A stretch of 64,000 bases of DNA, from positions 4,715,131-4,779,130 of the forward strand of contig OW121854.1 in the NCBI GenBank assembly GCA_933228895.1, in the 5' to 3' direction. Under the pieces are notes generated by a model that worked only from the letters and a program-made list of their open reading frames with translations, was not told where the DNA came from and did not search any database. This DNA is from Platycnemis pennipes (lineage: Eukaryota > Arthropoda > Insecta > Odonata > Platycnemididae). Below are positions 55,597 to 64,000 of the stretch, one piece after another. Made by a program: the position numbers and the translations under genes. The first letter of the stretch is position 1; each line of letters begins with the position of its first letter.

Positions 55597-57601
55597 CTTT
55601 AATGCGAATGTTTTTCCATTATAAACTACCTAAGAGTACTGTTACATAAGACAATAAATTGAATAATAAATGGTTAATTTTGACGCTAAATATATTCCTA
55701 GATTGCTTACTTTAGCAGGTGGTGTGTACAAAGCACATTTCTAAATATCTATTCTTAAATGTGGCCTTCTTTAAAACTTGCAATAAATGAACACTACTAT
55801 AGGTTCCTTAGGTTCGAATTTGAAATATGTAATGGCAATCCTACGGAATAAACCAAATTATAGAACAAAATGGTCTATTACAAGATAAACGGAATCGCCT
55901 TGACTTCATAGTTTTAAAGTTTTATCTCAGCCAAATAATCCACCAAATTTTCACCATTAACTTCACAATTCAATGCAGTAGAAACAGTTATAAATGAAGA
56001 AACGCAATATTTCGCTTCTTTGTGAACAAAATGCTTAAAAAGATAACAGCCGTAGAAATATCAACAACCCAAGTAATGCCTAAGAATGATAATAATGTCT
56101 GACAAACGCAAATAGCAATAACTTCTTAACCAAAGTCAAAAGGAATAAAGAAAAAGGTTTCGTGCACTCACCTTACGATGAATATCAATCGCTAAGTAGC
56201 AAGAATATATGCAAAAGTTCGCAAATATTCAATCTCCACGTAATGGAGCACCCAAGTCTCCGACTTACTGCGTATCAGTAAGTGATGATAATTAGATGGT
56301 TGGATGAATATGATTTGATGAATGAATGAATATGATATGTATGAATCAATGAAATGTGAAAGTTCTGAAAAGAACTGTAGGGAACGTAAACGTTGGAAAC
56401 TCGGAAGAGCGTAAATAACACAAAGCGTCTTAGCACGAAGCAGAAGAACAGCAAAGTCACTAAAATGCGCGGGATGCACTGCGTTATTCTGTTTTACCCA
56501 TAGTTCAATTCACGTAGAGCGCTTATGGTATACATCAACATACGAAATCACGAATTATTTGCATGCCATTTCTACGATCACTTCAGTGTAAACAGCCGTA
56601 CATTACACCTTTATGTATTTCTACAGAATGTATTATATCCTATAAAACAGGGTATACGCAAAACAATATTCGATGCGTTGAATTCGTTAATAGTAAAACA
56701 TACGGTTAACATTTGCTGTTGGGAATAATGGACGTCACGTAGTAGTCTGAGTTCACAGTAGACTTCAATATTAGTAGTAGTGTATTAGTAATAAAACCCT
56801 CGAATGAATAGCTTCCAAACATTAATAAGAATATTTCCCCATCATTAAATTCACTGCACACATCCGAAATCTCTTTCTTGAACATAAACAACGAATTAAT
56901 GACTGTGTATACGAGCATTCGTATGTGGATTCTTTACATTCTTCTCTATGCCATTTTCACCACTCTTTCTTCCCCGTTATCTGAACAAGGAATTAACTTA
57001 ACATTTGCTTAAACTCTGGTCTTTTTAGAGCGGGTGGTATTTTGAGCACATAAAATATAAACATTCATCAAAGCAGACGACTTTACTCCAAGTAGGTAGG
57101 TACTCAAAACAATGGCAAATTAACTATAACAAACATTTCACTTTGCGTTTCTAACTATGTAACAGCACAAGTCAACATCGATCCTTGCTGGAAAAACACA
57201 CGTCGTCACTGAAGGCCTAACTAATGAAATTAGTAGCAATGTTTTGAAGAACGGCCCATTGCGAGTACACATAATTTACAGTTAATATAAAAACACGAGA
57301 TAGGTAATTCGAACTCACATCAGACCTATCTGCCACAATTGCAAATATACCCACCATTATTTTAAACACGCCAGAGAGAAAATATGCTCATTAAACAGGA
57401 ATATAGTAGAGGAGGTGAGACACTTCCCAAATTCCGACACGGAAACTCCACTTCCCGAGACCCATAGGGTAGACGGGAACTTGGACCACGGAATCGAGGA
57501 CTATCTTCCCGAGAAAGTGCCTAGCTAATCGCGACTTTGGCGATCTTTCCGTGAGAGTGACGTGTTTCCGTTTTTCAACCCCCGATTCCGTTTTCCGTTT
57601 G
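55597..57601. other. right flank of the Harbinger element upstream of the transposase
   Basis: AT-rich, with no recognisable coding. It should contain the transposase promoter, but no clear TATA or initiator could be assigned. A subterminal motif, TGCCTAGCTAAT (57519-57530), resembles the terminal repeat in inverted orientation. GACCACGGAATC (57484-57495) resembles GTCCACGGAATC near the left end (45932-45943). Confidence 0.5.
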
Positions 57602-57618
57602 CTTAGCTAATAGGCCCC
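57602..57618. repeat. right terminal inverted repeat of the Harbinger element
   Basis: CTTAGCTAATAGGCCCC, followed by CTG. It is the partner of 45804-45820. Confidence 0.75.
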
Positions 57619-57621
57619 CTG

Positions 57622-58135
57622 GTGTGGAATCACGGATCTATCTTTCGCGTTATCGCAATCTTTATTGTTGACGCTTACCCCTAGAGTAGCGCAGGGTTAA
57701 CAATAATCGTCTATAAAATTGGCTCCACTGATTTTAATAAGCGATTTGAAGTGCTGTACGAAAAATGAAGAATGGATATCACGTTCCCTCTGAGATAAGT
57801 TAAATAAAAAAATAACGATAACGCTAGCGCACGCCTTATGAAGGACCATGATCGAGGTCCTGGCCCGCTCAACGATTGCAGATTGGAGCTTGAAGAGGGA
57901 ATACGTATTTAAATGTTTTTGCGGAAATGCGAGAGAGGGGGGGGGACCCAGAAGAAACCGGAATCGTTATTCAGAGCGCGGTCCATTTGTAGTACAGATT
58001 TCGGGGTTGCTCGGAGTGGGTAACACTCACTTCTGCTGCCACTCTGACGTGCGGCTAAGTGGTCCTGTGCAGTGCCTGTGAATTTTGTAGTGAGACCTTT
58101 TTTGTGCACGTCTCGTTTTTTGGCGTGTCGATTCT
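57622..58135. other. unassigned
   Basis: No recognised feature. A short G run lies near 57938-57946. Confidence 0.4.
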
Positions 58136-58475
58136 CGTGGTTAATGCGCTGTCGTGAAAATATGCTTCCTGCTCGTGGAAAAACGCTGCGAAATCTGTTG
58201 GTGTGCTGAAAACGGCTTACAAAGAGAACGCTTCAGGAAAACCCAAGTGTACGAGAGTTTTATCGTTTTCCAAAGTGGATAAATGTCAATTGACGATCTT
58301 CGTCGTCCATCAACCTCACGTACCGATGAAAATGTCGTAAAAATCAACGAACTTGTGCACGTAGGTCGACGGCGGGCCATTGCTCGAGTTGTCTCGGATG
58401 TCATAGAGCTCAATTTTTACGAATTTCGACTTGAGAATTGGTGCCGGCCAAAATATATTCCGCGCTGCTGACGTC
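58136..58475 (+). pseudogene. mariner transposase N-terminal remnant
   Basis: DNA in one frame gives AAKSVGVLKTAYKENA. After a frame change it gives RRPSTSRTDENVVKINELVH, then GRRRAIARVVSDVIELN. These match the two helix-turn-helix parts and the GRPSTS linker at the N-terminus of mariner transposases. That region is also found alone in small host proteins of the GVQW3 or FLJ37770 type. The catalytic domain is absent, and frameshifts make it inactive. Confidence 0.7.
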
Positions 58476-61400
58476 GTGGGAGCGAAAGGAGATTCGCGTG
58501 GGAAGATGCCGTGAACTGAAGGAGCACGACACCGTTGCCTCCTTACTCGCCTGATTAGCTGCCTTGTGACTGTTTATTGTACATCCAAGGCAAATGGGAC
58601 TTGAGAAGAACATTTGTTGCTGAATAGACATGGTGAAACAAAAAAAAGGGCCAGAGGCCCTGAAAGGCATCAGTGAAGATGAAATGAAAAAAATATTTTG
58701 AAAATAGGAATAGAAGGTTGTTCAGGTGCATTCACGCAAAAAGGGAGTACTTTGAAGGAGACTACTATTAGTGTCACGAAAAACTAAATGCACCTGGTTC
58801 AAATGAGGAATTCCGGTTTCTTTTCGGTATCCCCTCGTAATGCGTCGACTGAAATTTCTTTGGCGGATCACCTGTATCCTGTTTTTCTCAGAATTTTTGT
58901 GTTCTCTTTATAGACGCCATTTCACCCGACAGCTCGAGCCGTGGCTGTCACTTAGTCATCAGATTTTCTATTGCCGTCAATTGCCTCGTGCTATTGAACT
59001 TGAGGACCAAAGAAATTTCGTGTCGCTGTTTTTGGGAGCGAGGCCAGCTTGAGTGACAGAATACTGGAGCAGCGTTAGCTGATTATGCTTTCGGGACAAG
59101 CGACAACATTTTTAGAAATTCTTTGCAAATGGAGGGGATTACACTTTCATTCGATCCCTTTTCTCGATTTCATTTCATTTCGCAACCGTGCAGTCTTGCA
59201 TGTGGACGTTATTTTAATTTCTTTCAAATAGACCTGCGCCATGTGATATCCACATCACATTGTACCTACGTTTTAGCATGTACTTGTCGAATTCACAGAA
59301 TGACAGTAGAACGGAATGTACCGAATGCACCAGAAAAGTGAGGCAACTATATGTTTTTTTAAATACTAATATTCGATTTTTCATGTCCATAATTATTAAA
59401 ACACTCATTTTAGAACGTCTTTAATGAATTATTTCAGCTAATTATCATCTTGTTAGTTGACCGAGCATACTTGTTGGGGGGTCAGTTCAGTGTTTATGAA
59501 TATTCGGGTCTTGTTCTGTGTAACTTCACGGATGTGCGCTTGTTTATTTTTTGGTAGCCGTGTTTGCTGGTGCAAATTTGTTTTAATGTCATATTTTTTT
59601 GATAATTTTTACACTACGACAAAAAATGGTAACTCATTGACATACCAGGGCTTTTAAAGTCTTTATCCTTTTTGTGATGGTCTGAAAATTTTCTCTTGAG
59701 ATATTTTTGTCGTGAGATACCGCAATGTTCCGAAAGAAAGAGTTTTATTCATAGTTTTTTTTTAAATTGACTTACCAAGTTTCACTCGAGAAACAGCATG
59801 TGGCCGAGAAATCTGGGTATTGACGACAGCGTATGTGAGTACTCTGCTGTGCTTGTCTACGCGCTCTGGCATTCTTGTAGTTCCTTGAAATCGATTGCAT
59901 TTGTTTTGGCTTTAATGATGCTTAAGGAGGTTGGCTCGCGACTGCGTGAGTCAGGTTGTCTGAGGAATCTTATTAATTATGGTACGAGTATACGCCTGCT
60001 AAGTGATCCTTGCTTCACAAAGAAAATTACCTAAGCTATTGAAAGTCATAAGTATCACAAGAAATACGAAGGAAAGTCGAAGGATTTATTTTTTATGATA
60101 ATTTTAATCAGCTCGACGCTGAAGTCAATTCAACATCTACGTTACTGAAATAAATTCATGTACTCAATGAATTTACTAATGTATAGCACCAAAATATTAC
60201 TATCAAAGGTTATGTTATAATATTTTTCTGAAATATTATTTAATATCTCATTGGTAATGATATCATTCATACGCCATACATTTTGGCTAGAGCGACCGCA
60301 GCGCCACTTGAAGACAACTAACGCATTTCGTCTGCTATAAGCACAGAAATTGGTGGATTTAGCGAAAAATACGGTAGGTTGATGCCTTCTTTTTCGTGTC
60401 ATATTATATCTTGTGACATTACGCATAAAATATCAGTTTTTTGCAAAAATGACATGTCGCTATTGAATTTTAAAACGTTATATTCCCATGTGATGGCCAT
60501 TCTCGCCGTCAATCGTGCGTAATTTCAAATGCAATTTGTGCAAAAAGGAGTATGGGTTGGTATAATTATCTTTACTTGATTAGGTAGAGGAACTTTAGTT
60601 CTATAAGTGCTGGAAATATAAAAAAATGACATGACTTTCACTTTTCGGATCAGCCTCCTTAAATGGCGTGAAAGTGGCACGGAGGGCTGTCGGTGTCATA
60701 TGGATTCAAAATCTTCGATGAGCCCAGAATGCCCACCTGTCCCCGACACACATCCTCCCGATTGGAGAACAATGCTGCCCCGAGTCGAATTCGCTATCGA
60801 TGACGACTGTCTCCTCTTCCAGCAGTCGATGCACGTCACTCCAAATTTCTACGCGCGCTTTTGGAATGGGTAACGACTTGGCGTTCGAATGTTGCGGACC
60901 AAGGACACCGCTTTTCCCTCCGTACATTTCCTGTGACACCCATTTGGAGATGACGGAGTTCCCGTCGTCCATCACTCAGTATTCCTTTGATGTTTTCTTG
61001 TATTTTTTTTCCGGAATTTGGTATCAACTCCCCGAATAAATTGTTTCTGTATATCATGTGCAGTCAGTAAATGGGCATAGAAGAGGTTAGGGATGTGTTT
61101 GTTTTAGGCAGATCCTCCATCTCGGGGACGGTTAATCCCAGGGCGGCACTTCTATGCTCTTAAAGGCTGTTGGAAGAGGTCCAGAGAAACCTCCTAATGT
61201 TTCTTAAGACCCGGATTCGATACACAACGGCAATGATGGATGAACAATAATTTGTATCGACTTTTGCCATTTCTTTGAATGCAGGAACTTCCTTTTTCAC
61301 TAGTTAAAAATCAAACGTTGACCGGTGGTTTTCGTATTTTTTCCTTATTTGAGAGATAAAACTTATATTTAACTTTCCTATAATTTAACCATTTTACTAT

Positions 61401-61644
61401 CCGTTATTCGCAAAAATATATGACACCTCGAAAAATATGTGGTTTCTCGGCTCTTTTTCTAGCGTTGTTACGGGCGTTTCTTACCGTTGTTGTCATTATT
61501 ACCTCCGAATAGCTGGCGATTAAATTTACTCAACAGAATAGACTTATTATTGGAACTACTTAAAGGCTATTTCGAATGGGTGTGTTAAGATATTATTACC
61601 TCGTATTCTTAAGTTTCAGGAAAGAATAATGAATGCATAGTGAA
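58476..61644. other. unassigned
   Basis: About 3.2 kb without a gene I can support. The frames at 60631-60873 (plus) and 60975-60706 (minus) overlap and have no known domain. No repeat shared with other parts of the window was seen. Confidence 0.4.
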
Positions 61645-62160
61645 TGGGGGCGTTTACTCGAAACGTTTTGTACACGAAATCGTTAAATGGAAACGAAAAA
61701 TGAATTAAGTGTATTGAAAAAAATAATCTTCTAACCATAGCAATTGACTCATTTTTCAAAAATTAAGACAAGAAAACGTGACGCCCACCGAACTAGCTGC
61801 GTTAAGGATAATCCACCTCCCCTCCTTGACTGTTTTGAGGGAAAGGGAGGGGAGTGGAGGAGGGGGCGGAGGTTCTGGTCGCAAACATCCTGTCGCATCC
61901 ACTTCCATTGGCAAAGTCAGCTTTATGTCCCTCGTTGTGATAGGGCGAAGGAGCTTTTGCTGTCTCGGTTGTGATTGGACGAAGGGATGACGTACGAATC
62001 TTTCTAACGCCCACTCAAGCGAAAGGGTTAAAAACATAACTTTTTCGCCTCTTATAACTCGAGAACTAACTGTCGGATCGAAAAACGGACAAATACGTGT
62101 CATTTATTTTAAAAACTCCATCAGATTCGGTAATTAGAAAAATATGGTAAACGACCCCAT
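61645..62160. mobile_element. 516-bp MITE with ATGGGG-CGTTTAC ends
   Basis: The ends ATGGGGGCGTTTAC and GTAAACGACCCCAT are inverted repeats with one mismatch. AT at each outer edge may be a 2-bp target duplication. A partial second copy is at 41887-42060. A GC-rich stretch at 61810-61985 interrupts the similarity, but no transposase is present. Confidence 0.7.
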
Positions 62161-64000
62161 TGGTAACCCCTCCTCAATCACCACTGGTTCTTGAACACAA
62201 GTTCGGCTCCGGATCTCGATGGGAATTATCCCTTTACGGCAATCGTCATTTAATCTCCATTCATTTGAATTTTTAATTTTTACCTCTGCTAGTAACCTAT
62301 AATTGATACAGATTGCGTTTGTGAGTCAAATTATTTTGTGTCTGTGGAATCATAGCTGCTCCTTCAGGATTAATCCCGTGGCGTTAAATGGGGTGTGTCA
62401 GTTCTAAGAACTGTAAGTAAAATCGTATCTCCGCATATCTTGTCGTCGTATCAAGCTTCAACTCTTTCAACTTAAGTCCAGTTACTTTTTATTCGTATGT
62501 TTCCTTTTTGAGTGATTTGGCGCTAGAGAGAAATCTTATGTCTCCTCCTCGTCGCTCGGGGGTAAGATATGCTATCGGAGAGAGGGGACATCCGAAAATT
62601 AAGTCACGATTCCGTAACGGGGGGAGAGGTCGGTCCAACCGTTACGATGCACGATCGGTAGTGAGTGAGGAGCATCATCTTTACGTAACGTTGGGAGAAC
62701 GATACATTATAAGATAAATTGTTTGAGCAAATAATACCGGTGAAAATAATTAGTGAATTAATGTTATAATAATTAGTGATTAACTAATACTATTGATCAA
62801 TAAACGAGGTGTTATTGGAGCAAGTATGTTTTATCATTGGCGAAAAATGGTTTATAGGGTTCCGTAATTGGGGTTGGGGTCTGAGGGAATGTTATGGAGC
62901 GTTATATTGGGAAAGGAAAGGGAGTTAAAGAAATTGAAAATCAGATTTACGCATAGATAAAACGTAATCCATTTGCCGCGGATGGATTGCCATCCATCCC
63001 CGGAAAATTGCCTTCCAGCTGACATCACGGCGCGACCTCGCTCTCTCCAAATCCTCGCAAAACGCATTCCTCGCCTTCCCTCCCGACACTTTTCCGACAC
63101 CATTCAAGGGCAGCGCGGATTTTACAGCGGCCTCGTTGATCAGTGTGTTAATGGCGCACTTAGCTTTTATTGTCGTGCAGGTGTGCAGCGGTAGAGAGTA
63201 CCGATCTTCACCGTGGCAACCGAGATGGAACCAGTAATAACTCTTAAATGCAGCATCGTAACGGAGTTGTCCCGAGTAATGACCTGAGGTGTTCCTGTTG
63301 TGTGCAAATTTTCCGATTTGCCGATCGTTGTCCCTTAGCGTTGTCGGCTAGTCCTCCGTTTTTCCTTTGACCTAGAAATTGCTGTCAGCAACAGCTCTTG
63401 AAAATGCTCGACTCCGCTTCGAGAATCTTGTTACCTTCCTTCATAAGATCTGTTATTGGGAATTGGTTGCCTTGACTCGGATCTCATGTGTCAGTGGAGC
63501 CGCCGGCGCCATCATCGAGTCAACTCCTTACTTCGTGAAATCTCGAGGTCATATTCAGAGTCGCAACTGCAGTCTCGCTTCTACTGCTTATATCCTAAAG
63601 TCTTCACAACGAGTCAAATTGGTTTGCAAAATTCTGCCTGCAAAGGTGGATTTACTTCTCAGCGTGAAGCTGAGAACAGAGTTTAAAATCTGATAGTGGT
63701 CCAGAATCTCAACTACGGTCTCACTTCTACTGATTACGCCGTATAATCTCCATTGCGAGCTCAAATGGTGCACAGATTCTCCTTGATATGATCCGAAGCT
63801 GTGTACAGCGTGGCAATACCAGCATTGTAGCGTGAACCTGCACTCGAAGTACATATTTTAGGATGCAAGCAGTGGTGGCGAGACTGTGTTTGAGATTCCG
63901 AATATGGCCCTTGGTCTTTGTCTGGTGACTCCGGTCTTTGTCTCGGGGTTCTTGGCTGTCGGCGATTTGTTGTGTGGGCGGAGCCTCCGGCGGAAGTGAG
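62161..64000. other. unassigned
   Basis: No gene supported. An imperfect direct repeat is visible: the block starting TCGCAACTGCAGTCTCGCTTCTACTG near 63561 recurs as TCTCAACTACGGTCTCACTTCTACTG near 63707, a spacing of about 147 bases. Confidence 0.4.

Larger units (their letters stand above)
45804..57618. mobile_element. PIF/Harbinger DNA transposon, near complete, about 11.8 kb
   Basis: The termini GAGGCCTATTTGCTAAC and its partner, read on the minus strand as GGGGCCTATTAGCTAAG, match at 14 of 17 positions. Both are flanked by CTG (45801-45803 and 57619-57621). CWG and TWA duplications are both known for Harbinger elements. The unit contains the two genes this superfamily needs, convergently arranged: a Myb/SANT-like protein on the plus strand (47219-52614) and a DDE transposase on the minus strand (55596-53459). 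Nested in it are a MITE (46251-46483), a LINE (49055-51925) and a Penelope-like fragment (52521-53346). Without these it would be close to 8 kb, long for the group because both flanks are long. Confidence 0.85.

Noticed and set aside
60706..60975. 89-codon minus-strand frame
   Set aside because: No recognised domain and a competing frame on the plus strand over the same bases.
1..64000. CRISPR arrays, operons or bacterial ribosome-binding sites
   Set aside because: The regular repeats seen are transposon ends and minisatellites. Introns and SINEs show a eukaryotic genome.

Overview
This window looks like intergenic, transposon-packed DNA from an arthropod nuclear genome, most likely an insect with a large genome. 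The reasons are GT-AG spliced genes, tRNA-derived SINEs, several clades of non-LTR retrotransposon (LINE), a Penelope-like element, hAT, mariner and PIF/Harbinger DNA transposons, and no bacterial gene organisation. I cannot name the species, and I found no convincing host single-copy gene. Almost every longer reading frame is transposon code or lies inside a repeat.

Region 1-30 kb is dominated by a set of related, 5'-truncated LINEs, called here families A, B/D and C. They are recognised by the C-terminal part of a CR1/Jockey-type reverse transcriptase and by a shared 3' end, a short hairpin followed by a TAGATG-type tail. More than 20 copies of that 3' end occur in the window, on both strands, often tail-to-tail. 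One family A copy is split by a 4.6-kb inverted-repeat element (17334-21941). SINE copies and GC-rich unassigned stretches fill the rest.

Region 30.6-37.1 kb is bounded by 370-380-bp inverted repeats flanked by TTAA. It has been invaded by a SINE, a LINE 3' end and a hAT deletion derivative (33404-35192) with a perfect 8-bp target duplication. Region 37-45.4 kb holds more SINEs (one split by a MITE), an RTE-like LINE remnant, several MITEs and a hAT-type MITE with a perfect 8-bp duplication.

Region 45.8-57.6 kb is the most informative part. It is a nearly complete PIF/Harbinger transposon of about 11.8 kb with CTG target duplications and short inverted ends. It carries both genes such elements need. 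One is a six-exon Myb/SANT-like DNA-binding protein on the plus strand. The other is a five-exon DDE transposase on the minus strand with D, D and E all present. In both genes every inferred splice junction keeps the frame open. Three other elements are nested inside: a 233-bp MITE, a LINE of about 2.9 kb in an intron of the Myb-like gene, and a folded Penelope-like fragment that seems to supply the last exon of that gene.

Region 57.6-64 kb has a mariner helix-turn-helix remnant, one MITE, and otherwise sequence I could not assign.
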